DNA from: Bifidobacterium ramosum
GTDB lineage: Bacteria; Actinomycetota; Actinomycetes; Actinomycetales; Bifidobacteriaceae
DNA: 64,000 nt
Direction: 5' to 3'
NCBI RefSeq assembly: GCF_009299505.1
Contig: NZ_WBSM01000001.1
Location: 558,001 to 622,000 of the forward strand
The translations under genes were made by a program, and so were the position numbers. The notes under the pieces were generated by a model that worked only from the letters and a program-made list of their open reading frames with translations, did not search any database and was not told where the DNA came from. This document shows, piece by piece, positions 19,403 to 27,592 of the stretch. Each line of letters opens with the position of its first letter. Position 1 is the stretch's first letter.

Positions 19403-19820
19403 CCACCAGTTCGACGGGCAGACGGCGCAGCAACGCCGTCAGATCATCCACGCCCGCTTCGGACAGCACGACGGTCTCCGGGCTCGGGCCATCGTCACGC
19501 GGTTCGGGCGCGTCATCCAACGCGGTCACGTCCGGGCGCCCGCGCCGCACACGCATGGTGATCTGCCGTTTCGCGATGCCCAGCAGCCATGACAGCACCT
19601 TCGCGTCACCGCGGAACGCCCTCGCCGACCGCCAGCAACCCAACCACACGTCGGCGCACACCTCCTCGGCCGTGCCCGCATCCGACACGCGCGCACGCAC
19701 GAACGCCAGCACCGCCACCGCATACCGTCCATACAGGGACTCGAAGGCGCGCTCATCCCCGGAAGCGACCCGCGCGAGCAAATCCTCGTCGCGCGTCACC
19801 TCCCCACCGGGCGAAGTCAT
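19403..19820 (-). pseudogene. truncated ECF sigma-factor gene (region 2 only)
   Basis: From ATG 19820 the frame encodes a sigma-70 region 2 (DEDLLARVASGDERAFESLY, EEVCADVWLGCWRSARAF, SWLLGIAKRQI) and the linker up to LLRRLPVELVET, where region 4 should begin. Instead the sequence passes into the kinase remnant. Region 4, any anti-sigma gene and the front of the kinase have been lost in one deletion with its junction near 19400. Confidence 0.8.
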
Positions 19821-19951
19821 GTCATCCTGCGTATGCGGCTCCTTCCACGGCACATCCCGCAAACTCACTGAATACGTAGCAGGGAACACGCCAATGGTTC
19901 ACGGTTCCACCACACCGTCCGCGCAAAATCAACGCCCGGCACAGCAAACAA

Positions 19952-20275
19952 TCACCGCCGTATGGCCCTGATGCCATACCCAACCTGCGCAAGAAACAGC
20001 ACCAGGAGAACACCCAGCGAAGCCGGCCGGTACATGACGTAGAAGTCCGTCATATCAGGCTGCGACGCCGGCGCTGCCATGACGTATACCAACGCGGCAA
20101 ACAAAGCGCAGATCCAGGAGTCGACCAACGTCGCAGCCGTGACGAATCGCAGCCGGCGCCGGTCCAAAGACGTTTTGCGCAGACCATGAAGTAGCACCAA
20201 GACGCACACCGAAACCAATACGTAGAACAACAGCCCATACGTGGGCAGCATGTCGATAATCAGCAGATAACCCAT
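19952..20275 (-). CDS. small membrane protein, LLIIDMLPTYG family, copy A
   Basis: 107 residues with three to four membrane helices. It opens MGYLLIIDMLPTYG, carries RRRLRFV between helices and PDMTDFYVMYRPAS before the last helix. The gene at 23471 has the same landmarks, so the two are paralogues. GGGGAGG four nt before ATG 20275 gives a clear start. Site A, a palindrome shared with two other promoters, lies 69 nt upstream. I do not recognise the family; an envelope or immunity role is a guess from the neighbouring TCS and ABC genes. Confidence 0.7.
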   Translation of the reverse strand: MGYLLIIDMLPTYGLLFYVLVSVCVLVLLHGLRKTSLDRRRLRFVTAATLVDSWICALFAALVYVMAAPASQPDMTDFYVMYRPASLGVLLVLFLAQVGYGIRAIRR

Positions 20276-20343
20276 AACGCCTCCCCGGATTAAGCAACGA
20301 ACCGATACCGCCATTAGAGACGCTTTACCCCATCACCGGCAAC

Positions 20344-20366
20344 GTCATGTCAAGCAACCGCATGAC
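20344..20366 (-). promoter_or_regulatory. shared palindrome, site A
   Basis: GTCATG and CATGAC arms with an 11-nt centre; on the minus strand the core reads GCTTGACATGACGTTG. A -10-like TCTAAT (plus 20313-20318) follows at the same spacing as at sites B and C. The site precedes the small membrane protein at 20275. Confidence 0.6.
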
Positions 20367-20466
20367 ATCAAATCTCGGTTGGCAAGCTTACGGCCTCTTC
20401 GCCACCCACGTTCCCGTAGCACCCGGGAAAGGCACCCCATAGGATTCCTCATTCCGGAAGAGTCGA

Positions 20467-22161
20467 TTATCGGCGGTAAGCGATGGCCGCGTTCGCGTCA
20501 CGTTTGATGACGCCGGTTTGCGCCCACTGGTCGGATGCGGTGTCAAGAAACCTGTCGTAATTGCGGGTCGTCGTCCATGACAACAAGGTGAATCGAGCCG
20601 TATCGAGATCGTCGATGGTTCTCAGTTGCGCGGTCGAATCGTGCAGCGGCGCGTATCCACCTCGTACGGGAACGTCGTCGGCGTCGAGGAAGTAGTAGTA
20701 CGGGCAGTCGCGGTAGTACCAGTATGCGTCAATGTACGTGTACTCGTCCTGCGCGACGACCGGCCGCTCGGCCGAGCAGACAACATGTTGACTCAACGCG
20801 GCCGATCCGGGCGTATCGTTGCGGTCGAAACTATGGTTGCCGCGCACACCGTACACAATCGTCCCGGCGGCCAGCATCGCAAGGACCACAACGTAGACGA
20901 GCGCCGTGCGACGGCCGCGCAATCGATACGCGATGACGCACGCCAGCGTGAGCGTGGCGTAGAAAAACGGTGCGATCACACTCAGATAGCGTACGGAGAA
21001 CATGCCGTATCCGCCGCTGGACAGCTCCTTGACGGCGGACCAGATCATCAGGAGCGTCGTCGGCACGGCGAACAGCATGACGATCAGCCATGCAGCTTCG
21101 GCGGATTGTCGCGAGGCCAGTGTGCCGACTGACTGTTGCTGTGCAGGCAGCCATACTGCGACGAATATGCCGACGATCAGCGTCATCGTGGCCGCGACCA
21201 GCAGCGAGACGATCGACGGCAGTTCCTTTTCCGTCATGCCGAGCAGCATGATGTCAAATGCGTTCGCCACGCCGGACATGTTCGTGCGCCGACGAACCGG
21301 AGGCAGAACGGAGCTCCCGCCGAGCTGGCCCAGCAACGCCGGCATCCACGGCAGGAACAGAGTGACCGACGCGATATAGGCGAATAACCATCGCCACGCG
21401 GACAGACTCCGCATACGCCACGATCGGGCGGCGAGCCAGATCGCATGCGTCAACCATACGAACGCGGTCAGATACAACGTCAGCATGCCGAGCGTGACGG
21501 TCACGGCGTACGCGGCCCACCATGCGGTGCGGCAATATCCGTCTTTGGGGTGAAGGCCGTCCTGCTGATTATCGCGCCCATCGGTCATGTCTCGCTTGAG
21601 GCAGCCACGCGGTTCGATCACACCGGCCGCGCGCAGCAGCATCGCCGTACCGCCCACGGCCAATAGCATCGCCGGCGAATACATACGCAACTCGTAGCCG
21701 TAGCGCAACATGAAACCACCGCACATGAGCATCGGCATGCACGCCGCTGCGGCGCGGTCGCCAAACAAATCGCGCATCAGCATGACCAGCACGAACACGG
21801 CAAGGCCGAGACACACGCAGTTCGGTATCCGCATCAGCGCAACGTCGCCGCCGGCGATGGGCATCCATGCCTTGAGCAGCAGATAGTACAGCGGCGGATG
21901 CGCGTCGACAGCGGTGAGCGCGATCAGCTCCCGTACGGGTCGGCTCGCCAGGATCAACGAATACTGTTCGTCGAACCACAACGACTGGCCGCAGCCCATC
22001 AGCCAGCTCAACACGGTCGTCGCCAGAGCGCAGCAGACGGCCAACACGGGAACGGGAACCAAGTGACGGATAGCAACGGCGGGACCGACACCAGCATCAC
22101 CATCGCGTCCGCCGGCGTGTTCGACGTATGGACCGGCGGTCTTGCGGTTCGTCGTGATCAT
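20467..22161 (-). CDS. membrane glycosyltransferase, ArnT/GT39-like
   Basis: 564 residues with about ten membrane helices. The first extracytoplasmic loop has the acidic motif SLWFDEQYS, and HPPLYYLLLKAW follows, both typical of polyprenyl-phosphate-dependent GT-C enzymes. A soluble C-terminal part of about 120 residues contains YIDAYWYYRDCPYYY. Its start overlaps the stop of the preceding GT2 gene (ATGA, 22158-22161). I infer that the GT2 enzyme makes the polyprenyl-phosphate sugar and this protein moves it onto an outer acceptor. Confidence 0.75.
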   Translation of the reverse strand: MITTNRKTAGPYVEHAGGRDGDAGVGPAVAIRHLVPVPVLAVCCALATTVLSWLMGCGQSLWFDEQYSLILASRPVRELIALTAVDAHPPLYYLLLKAWMPIAGGDVALMRIPNCVCLGLAVFVLVMLMRDLFGDRAAAACMPMLMCGGFMLRYGYELRMYSPAMLLAVGGTAMLLRAAGVIEPRGCLKRDMTDGRDNQQDGLHPKDGYCRTAWWAAYAVTVTLGMLTLYLTAFVWLTHAIWLAARSWRMRSLSAWRWLFAYIASVTLFLPWMPALLGQLGGSSVLPPVRRRTNMSGVANAFDIMLLGMTEKELPSIVSLLVAATMTLIVGIFVAVWLPAQQQSVGTLASRQSAEAAWLIVMLFAVPTTLLMIWSAVKELSSGGYGMFSVRYLSVIAPFFYATLTLACVIAYRLRGRRTALVYVVVLAMLAAGTIVYGVRGNHSFDRNDTPGSAALSQHVVCSAERPVVAQDEYTYIDAYWYYRDCPYYYFLDADDVPVRGGYAPLHDSTAQLRTIDDLDTARFTLLSWTTTRNYDRFLDTASDQWAQTGVIKRDANAAIAYRR

Positions 22162-23342
22162 GACAGCATCTCCCTGTCATGTGCCGGATGGTCGAAACGG
22201 GTATTGCCGGCATCACGAACGTTGATGTTGCCGTCGCGCACGATGTAGTTCGGCCGGCGCTTGGACTCCAGATACGTGTTCGCCAGGTACCGTCCGATGA
22301 TGCCCAGGCACATCAGCTGCAGTCCGCCGATGAACGTGATGATGCACGCGAGCGATGGCCAACCGGCCACCGGGTCGCCGAACATGGCCGCGCGCACCGC
22401 GATGAAACAGGTCGCGCCGAACGCGACCACGCACAGCAACAACCCGATATACGAGGCGACGGCCAACGGCACCGTGGAGCATGAGATCAGCCCCTCGATT
22501 GCGTAGCGGACCAACGCGAAGAAATTCCAGCTGGACCTGCCCGCGGCTCGGCGCGTGTTCGGATAGTCGATCCATGCCGTATGGAATCCCACCCATGCGT
22601 ACAGTCCCTTGGAGAACCGGTTGCGTTCGGTCAGCGACGTCAGCGCGTCGACGACCCGGCGTCGCATCATACGGAAATCACGCGCACCGTCGGGCACGAC
22701 GACCGGTGACATGGCGTTCATCAGCCGATAGAACATGTGCGCGCACATGGAACGGATCGGCGGTTCGCCCGCGCGCGTGATGCGCCGCGTCGCCACGCAG
22801 TCCAATGCCGAATCATCCGTCAGCATCGCGAACATGCGCGGCAGCAGCGACGGCGGATCCTGCAGATCCGCGTCCATCACCGCCACGACATCGCCTTGCG
22901 CGGCATCGAGTCCGGCGAGCAGCGCGCCTTCCTTGCCGAAGTTGCGGGATAGCGAAAGCCAGCGGATTGCGAAGGGCAGAGTTTCTTGGCTGGGCGCGTG
23001 GATATCGCTGGTACGGGCTGACGCCGCCGGGTCGCGGCAGGACAGTTGCCCATCCGCGGCCTGCCGCAGCAACGCTGCCGTTCCATCTGTGGAACCATCG
23101 TCGACGAGTACCACTTCGGCCGTCGTGCCGGGATACGCCGCCATGATCTCACGGACGGCTTGCGCGGCGGATGACAGAAACATCGGCAGGCAAGCCTCCT
23201 CGTTATGGCAGGGCACGACGAGGGACAACGTGACTTGCCTGTCAGGACGCGCGCCGCCCGCGGAATCCACTATATTGCGGGATTCGCGTTCCGCAGAAGC
23301 ATGCACGGTACGACACTGCTGCGGATGCTGCTGATTGACCAT
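22158..23342 (-). CDS. family 2 glycosyltransferase, DPMS/GtrB-like
   Basis: 394 residues. The GT-A domain has LSLVVPCHNEEACLP, LVDDGSTDGT and the metal motif VMDADLQDPP; two C-terminal membrane helices (about 265-340) are typical of polyprenyl-phosphate glucosyl/mannosyl transferases such as GtrB. ATG 23342 was chosen (GAAGAAGG upstream) because the longer frame has no family match. An inserted segment of about 30 residues after the DDGS motif is unusual. It is translationally coupled to the GT39-like gene, forming a two-gene envelope-glycosylation operon. Confidence 0.8.
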   Translation of the reverse strand: MVNQQHPQQCRTVHASAERESRNIVDSAGGARPDRQVTLSLVVPCHNEEACLPMFLSSAAQAVREIMAAYPGTTAEVVLVDDGSTDGTAALLRQAADGQLSCRDPAASARTSDIHAPSQETLPFAIRWLSLSRNFGKEGALLAGLDAAQGDVVAVMDADLQDPPSLLPRMFAMLTDDSALDCVATRRITRAGEPPIRSMCAHMFYRLMNAMSPVVVPDGARDFRMMRRRVVDALTSLTERNRFSKGLYAWVGFHTAWIDYPNTRRAAGRSSWNFFALVRYAIEGLISCSTVPLAVASYIGLLLCVVAFGATCFIAVRAAMFGDPVAGWPSLACIITFIGGLQLMCLGIIGRYLANTYLESKRRPNYIVRDGNINVRDAGNTRFDHPAHDREMLS

Positions 23343-23466
23343 GATACTGCCTTCTTCCCCCGCGGCTGGCACCGCCTTGCGCCTGCCATGCGACCCGCGT
23401 CCGATATGATTCCAGTGTGCGTTCACCGAATCGCGGAACATGCCTGTATCGCCCCTGATTCAGCCC

Positions 23467-23577
23467 TTAATCATCGTTCAGGGTAGAGGGGGGGACGACG
23501 CAGGGATACTCCGACGTTGGCTTTCGCGCCTTCTCCGTGAGCTGCCGTGGTTCGACCGGAGCGATGTGCATCGTCAT
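23467..23577 (-). pseudogene. acetyltransferase N-terminal remnant
   Basis: From ATG 23577 the frame reads MTMHIAPVEPRQLTEKARK, which matches the opening of the intact GNAT at 43810 (MTIRIAPIEPRWFEEKARV) at about 12 of 19 positions. Similarity stops within some 25 residues. It overlaps, in another frame, the 3' end of the gene at 23471, so it looks like the far side of a deletion junction. Confidence 0.5.
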
Positions 23578-23965
23578 GCCGGCAAAACGGTTCACATTGG
23601 TGAGCATGATCGGATCCATTGCCGGTATTATGCCGATTACGGGATGTTTGCACGATCGCGGCGCCGAACACGGACTGCACGCAGAACAGTCCTGTGAGGA
23701 ACACGAACGCGGCGGGACGATATGTGCGGTAGAAATCAACCATGTCCGGTTGTGCGTATGGCATCGCGATGGTGTACACGCAGCCGGCGAGCAGAGCGAC
23801 GGATAGCGAGCCGATCAGCAGTGCGATGACGGCGAAACGCAGTCGCCGTCGATTCCCGCACGCATGTGCAAGCCCTCGGAACGCCAGCGTGACGCAAACG
23901 CTGACCAGCAGGTAGCACACCAGTCCGTACGTGGGGAGCATGTCGATGATGAGCAGATCCTTCAT
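23471..23965 (-). CDS. small membrane protein, LLIIDMLPTYG family, copy B with altered C-terminus
   Basis: 164 residues. The first about 110 parallel copy A: MKDLLIIDMLPTYG, YLLVSVCV, RRRLRFAV, QPDMVDFYRTYRPA, three to four helices. Copy A stops just after the last helix, whereas this frame continues for about 50 polar residues (from QTSRNRHNTG) through an acetyltransferase remnant in another frame. The tail is therefore probably a product of a deletion, not an original domain. It follows the gene at 23977 after 11 nt, so both use the site B promoter. Confidence 0.6.
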   Translation of the reverse strand: MKDLLIIDMLPTYGLVCYLLVSVCVTLAFRGLAHACGNRRRLRFAVIALLIGSLSVALLAGCVYTIAMPYAQPDMVDFYRTYRPAAFVFLTGLFCVQSVFGAAIVQTSRNRHNTGNGSDHAHQCEPFCRHDDAHRSGRTTAAHGEGAKANVGVSLRRPPLYPER

Positions 23966-23976
23966 GGAAGATCCTT

Positions 23977-24456
23977 TCAGATCAGGCATTCGAAGAAATG
24001 CCATTCCGAGGAATCAGCATCACGGATGATGATCAGTGTACCGTTCTCGTTGCTTATCTCCCTATGAGGCTGATCGTACAGACCATCAAGTTGTGTTCCC
24101 AAATCCAACTGCAGAGTCGTATTCGTTTCCTTGACCATACGTGTGCTCTCCCGGGACAATCGACCACTGGAGTACTCCCTGCCGTCCAGAATGGTGCCAT
24201 TAGCTTTTCCCGGGTCGGCAGTGATCTTCACGTACCTGTACCCGTCTCCGTGGAAACTCTCCTCTTCCTTACTGACGATTGCCCTCGCATCCTTGGGGAA
24301 TGATATCGAGAACCTCTGAGACAGATTCGAAACCGGCCTATAGCTTTGGTATCGCGCCCATCCGAACCATAATCCCGCCACCACCAGTGCCGTGATGACC
24401 GCAATAGCGATGGTCGTTCCGACACGGCCATCATCTTTCCATACGCGGTTTCCCAT
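23977..24456 (-). CDS. single-pass membrane protein, unknown
   Basis: 159 residues: a short cytoplasmic start MGNRVWKDDGRVG, one membrane helix (about 15-36) and an extracytoplasmic domain of about 120 residues containing FSISFPKDARAIVSKEEESF and WHFFECLI. GGAGG six nt before ATG 24456 fixes the start. Site B lies 71 nt upstream. It is the first gene of a two-gene unit with copy B of the small membrane family and diverges from the TCS2 regulator. No family recognised. Confidence 0.65.
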   Translation of the reverse strand: MGNRVWKDDGRVGTTIAIAVITALVVAGLWFGWARYQSYRPVSNLSQRFSISFPKDARAIVSKEEESFHGDGYRYVKITADPGKANGTILDGREYSSGRLSRESTRMVKETNTTLQLDLGTQLDGLYDQPHREISNENGTLIIIRDADSSEWHFFECLI

Positions 24457-24526
24457 CTGCGGCCTCCTAGCCTTCGTCGCGCACCAACAGATCTCATTGA
24501 ATCCACGCACGCTCCGCAAGCGCAAC

Positions 24527-24549
24527 GTCATGTCAAGCGATCGCATGAC
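24527..24549 (-). promoter_or_regulatory. shared palindrome, site B
   Basis: GTCATG (24527-24532) and CATGAC (24544-24549) around an 11-nt centre. It lies between the divergent gene at 24456 and the TCS2 regulator at 24605. On the minus strand a -10-like TTCAAT (plus 24496-24501) follows at the same spacing as at site A. Confidence 0.6.
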
Positions 24550-24604
24550 AGCAATGCCGTTTCATGCCGGGAAACCAATGGCTGTCGGCGGTACAGTGGG
24601 CTTT

Positions 24605-25303
24605 ATGGGACTTGGGAACGAGCCGGACGCGGCGGGCGTGATCCGTATCGGTGTGTTGGATAACGATCCGTTCGCGTTGGATGCGATGTGCGCGATGATC
24701 ACGGCCATGTCCCGGGGTTTCCGTGTCGTGTGGAGCACGGGGTCGCCGGCGGTGGCGATCGAGCACTGCCACAACGCGCATACGCGGCCGGACGTGCTCG
24801 TGCTGGACATGGCATTGGGCGGCATCACGGGCGCGGACGTGTGCCGGCGCATCCGCCGCAGGACGAGCGAGGTGGGCGTCATCTGCGTCACCTCGTATTC
24901 GACGGACGTCTACCGGGATGAGGCGATCAAAGCAGGCGCGCAGGGACTGCTCGCCAAGGAGCAGCTCAAAGCCGACATCGCCGACGCGGTGCGGCGGGCG
25001 GCTGCCGGCATGCCGACCGTTGCGCAGACCGAGGCGGGATTCCGTGACGCGGCTTCGGCGCATGCGTTGCTGTCCGGTACGTTGCCGGCGAGGATGTCTG
25101 AGGATATGAAGGACTCGTTGTCCTCGCGAGAGAAGGACATCCTGCGCCTGTACGCGCAACGCTTGACCACCGATGAGATCGCGGTCCGGTTGGGCATTAC
25201 CAAGGGCAGTGTGTTCACGTACGTGCACCGGGCGGCCGGCAAGCTTGGCGTGACCAGCCGCAGGGAGGTGCTGGAGGCATGCGCCAGATACGATCTGCTG
25301 TAA
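24605..25303 (+). CDS. TCS2 response regulator (NarL/LuxR type)
   Basis: 232 residues. Receiver with IGVLDNDPFALDAM, phospho-acceptor in VLVLDMAL, CRRIRRRTSEVGVICVTSY and the Lys in LAKEQL; linker; LuxR helix-turn-helix (LSSREKDILRLYAQRLTTDE, then GSVFTYVHRAAGKL). ATG 24605 begins at the receiver; its ribosome site is weak and in-frame ATGs exist upstream, so the start is uncertain. The HTH has VFTYVHRA where its paralogues have IATYLKRA and VKTYVMRA, so the three may read different sites. Site B is 56 nt upstream, consistent with autoregulation. Confidence 0.85.
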   Translation: MGLGNEPDAAGVIRIGVLDNDPFALDAMCAMITAMSRGFRVVWSTGSPAVAIEHCHNAHTRPDVLVLDMALGGITGADVCRRIRRRTSEVGVICVTSYSTDVYRDEAIKAGAQGLLAKEQLKADIADAVRRAAAGMPTVAQTEAGFRDAASAHALLSGTLPARMSEDMKDSLSSREKDILRLYAQRLTTDEIAVRLGITKGSVFTYVHRAAGKLGVTSRREVLEACARYDLL

Positions 25304-26484
25304 ACCGATTTATCGGCCGAGCCGGTCCGGGCAACGATCATCCGGTCATCGCCGTAACCTGCGTGCTGCTGGCTGCGGCCCTCATCGCGGAATACATGGC
25401 CCGGGCCACGGCGGATGCCTCCTCAACGGTGAGCGTGCAGCAGCATCTTGTCTTGGTCTTGGCGATACTCGTCGGTCTGATCGGCGGCATGTTCCGCCCG
25501 CGATGGTTCCTCTGGGCGGCGCTCGTGGCCGGCGAAATATTGCTGGTGGAGACACTCATGATTACTCCACTAGTCATCAGTATTGTCTGTACAGGATTCC
25601 TCGCCTATCTCAATACATGGTCTGGCGCAATCGCCACCGGACTGCTGCTCATGTTATTGTTCGCTCCCGCCGCGCCATCTAGCAGCGGCCGTCTGATGGT
25701 GGCTACGCTGCAGCGCATCACGCTCTATTGCTTCCCGTTGCTGACGGGACTATTGCTGCACATGATGCGACAACGCGACCATGACTCGTATCTGCTGCGC
25801 CGCCAGCAGGAACGTGAGGACATGGCCCGCAACCTGCACGACACCATCAGCAACGACCTCGCCTACCTCATCCTGCGCATCGACCACGCCGAGACCAACG
25901 GCATGCCCAACAGCGAGCATGAATACCGGCAGCAGCTCCGGGAGCTACGCGACGCGGCCGATCGCGCCATGACCCACACGCACGCGGTCATCGACTCACT
26001 GGAGACACGGCCGGCACGGCAGCCGCAGCCGGAACCGTCGGAAGCACAAGACAGAACACCCACACCGATTCCGGACAACCACTCCGTTACCGTGCAGCAA
26101 GGGGAACTGCAATCCCTGATCGACGACAAGGAGGCGAGACTCGAATCGCTTGGTTTCGCCGGAGACAGCCTGCTCGGCGAACTCCGCCGTCCGCTCCCGC
26201 CCGACAGGATGCGACTGATCACGGGCCTGCTGGCCGAACTGTACGCGAACATCGCCAAGCACGCCGATCCGGCCGAATGGTACGCCGTCTCCATCAGCGT
26301 CGATATGAACGACGATGTTCACATCTCCGTCAGCGACACCATCGCCGAGCATGACGGGAAGCTTGGATTGGGCAGCGGCCTCGACCGTTACCGCACCATC
26401 ATCGAAACTGCCGGCGGCAGCTTCGCCATCCGCACGGAACAGCGACACTGGCAACTGGACGTCTGCATCCCAAGCAGGCCATGA
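25279..26484 (+). CDS. TCS2 sensor histidine kinase (HisKA_3 type)
   Basis: 401 residues: five to six membrane helices (about 25-165), the HisKA_3 motif ARNLHDTISNDLAYLI, a linker rich in Pro/Gln/Glu and a diverged HATPase region (LLAELYANIAKHADP, KLGLGSGLDRY). Its start lies 25 nt inside the regulator gene with GGAGG at a normal distance, so translation is coupled. Sensing is probably in the membrane. A 43-bp piece of its 3' end is duplicated at 26887-26929. Confidence 0.87.
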   Translation: MRQIRSAVNRFIGRAGPGNDHPVIAVTCVLLAAALIAEYMARATADASSTVSVQQHLVLVLAILVGLIGGMFRPRWFLWAALVAGEILLVETLMITPLVISIVCTGFLAYLNTWSGAIATGLLLMLLFAPAAPSSSGRLMVATLQRITLYCFPLLTGLLLHMMRQRDHDSYLLRRQQEREDMARNLHDTISNDLAYLILRIDHAETNGMPNSEHEYRQQLRELRDAADRAMTHTHAVIDSLETRPARQPQPEPSEAQDRTPTPIPDNHSVTVQQGELQSLIDDKEARLESLGFAGDSLLGELRRPLPPDRMRLITGLLAELYANIAKHADPAEWYAVSISVDMNDDVHISVSDTIAEHDGKLGLGSGLDRYRTIIETAGGSFAIRTEQRHWQLDVCIPSRP

Positions 26485-26512
26485 CAACCATCGGCAGATT
26501 CTGCAGCTCGGG

Positions 26513-26788
26513 TTACAGAAGCACAATCACCAGGGCGATGGCCGTCAAACCCGCCGCTACGCCAACTCCTACAGCAAGGAAGGAGCTTGATTTCGCATCG
26601 CCTTTCAAAGCCGCAAGCAGGGCCGCGAGCAGCAGCAACACTCCGACGGCTCGACAAAGCAGACTCAGGACGTTTCCCGGGATCGCGAACGCGAGAGCCT
26701 GCAATGCTACGGATACGCACACCAGAATCACGACCAGCCGTCTGGTGCCACCGTTTTGTACCGACGTGTTATGAGTGGTCTTTTCCAT
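26513..26788 (-). CDS. small three-helix membrane protein, unknown
   Basis: 91 residues. After a polar start (MEKTTHNTSVQNGGTRR) come three hydrophobic helices separated by GNVLSLLCRA and KGDAKSSS. ATG 26788 has GGGAAG nine nt upstream. It is convergent with the TCS2 kinase (28-nt gap) and carries site C 76 nt upstream, so it is probably a TCS2 target. No family recognised. Confidence 0.6.
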   Translation of the reverse strand: MEKTTHNTSVQNGGTRRLVVILVCVSVALQALAFAIPGNVLSLLCRAVGVLLLLAALLAALKGDAKSSSFLAVGVGVAAGLTAIALVIVLL

Positions 26789-26863
26789 TGCGATCACTTC
26801 CCTTCCTCGGGACTCGGTTTCATCGCTATATCCATTCAATCCGGGAACGGCCGACGGGACAAC

Positions 26864-26886
26864 ATCATGTCAAGCAATCGCATGAC
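26864..26886 (-). promoter_or_regulatory. shared palindrome, site C
   Basis: TCATG (26865-26869) and CATGA (26881-26885) around the same centre, one base different from sites A and B in the outer pair. On the minus strand GCTTGACATGATGTTG is followed by a -10-like TTGAAT (plus 26834-26839) at one base less spacing. It precedes the gene at 26788. Confidence 0.55.
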
Positions 26887-26938
26887 AGGTCTCGAACGTT
26901 ACCGCATCATCATCGAAACCGCCGGCGGCACGTCATAG
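26887..26938 (+). pseudogene. duplicated scrap of the TCS2 kinase 3' end
   Basis: The plus strand encodes GLERYRIIIETAGG, matching GLDRYRTIIETAGG of the TCS2 kinase (26381-26423) with about four base differences over 43 bp, then stops. It abuts site C. It is a relic of a past copy of a kinase gene, or of a duplication that moved the operator. Confidence 0.7.
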
Positions 26939-27589
26939 TTGGATGGTGTCGTCGCAGGCGTTGGAGACCTGGTCGGAGTGGGTGGCGATGATGACGACGC
27001 CGCCGTTTTCGGCCATGTCGCGCAGGGTGCGGATGACCATGTCGGCGTTGTCGTGGTCGAGGGCGCCGGTGGGTTCGTCGGCGAGGATGACGCCGGGCCG
27101 TTTGACGATGAGTCGCGCCAACGCGACGCGTTGCTGTTCGCCGCCGGAGAGCTGATAGACGGGGTCGTGTTCACGGCCCTTGAGCCCGACGCGGTCCAAT
27201 GCCCGGCTGATTCGGTCTCGCCTGTCCTGCCTGTTGGCTGTGCCGTGCATTGCCACGTCGAGGTTCTGTTCGATGTCGGCGTTGTCGATCAGCGCGTAGT
27301 CCTGGAACAGGTAGCCCAGGGTGCGTTTGCGGAACAGTCTGGCATGGCGCGGGTTCATGGCCGTCAGGTCGTCCGGCCCGCATTCCAGGGTTCCGGCGGT
27401 GGCGTGGTCGAGCAGACCGATGATGTTCAGCAACGTCGATTTGCCCGAGCCGGACGGTCCGGTCAATGCGATCATCTGTCCCGGTTCGATGCGGAACGTG
27501 AGGTCGTGCCACAGGGTTCGTTTCCCGAAGGTCTTCCCGAGTCCGGTCGCGATGACGGGCGCGCCGGGCAGGCAGTGGTGGTCGTGCAT
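26933..27589 (-). CDS. ABC transporter ATPase A, bacteriocin-export type
   Basis: 218 residues: Walker A GPSGSGKST, Q-loop YLFQDYALIDNADIEQNL, signature LSGGEQQRVALARLIV, Walker B VILADEPTGALD, switch His in ATHSD. The FQDYALIDNADIEQN pattern is that of ATPases serving DUF1430-type permeases. It starts 3 nt after permease A and is the last gene of a four-gene run (permease B, ATPase B, permease A, ATPase A). There is no upstream space for a separate promoter. Confidence 0.87.
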   Translation of the reverse strand: MHDHHCLPGAPVIATGLGKTFGKRTLWHDLTFRIEPGQMIALTGPSGSGKSTLLNIIGLLDHATAGTLECGPDDLTAMNPRHARLFRKRTLGYLFQDYALIDNADIEQNLDVAMHGTANRQDRRDRISRALDRVGLKGREHDPVYQLSGGEQQRVALARLIVKRPGVILADEPTGALDHDNADMVIRTLRDMAENGGVVIIATHSDQVSNACDDTIQL

Positions 27590-27592
27590 GGT

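Noticed and set aside
19209-19889. A full-length ECF sigma factor of 226 residues
   Set aside because: After LPVELVET the frame has no region 4, and the bases encode a kinase end in another frame.
20344-20366. Site A as a normal sigma-A promoter with TTGACA as -35
   Set aside because: A 17-nt spacer gives no -10 at any of the three sites; the conserved hexamer is about 29 nt away, so TTGACA is better read as part of the operator.
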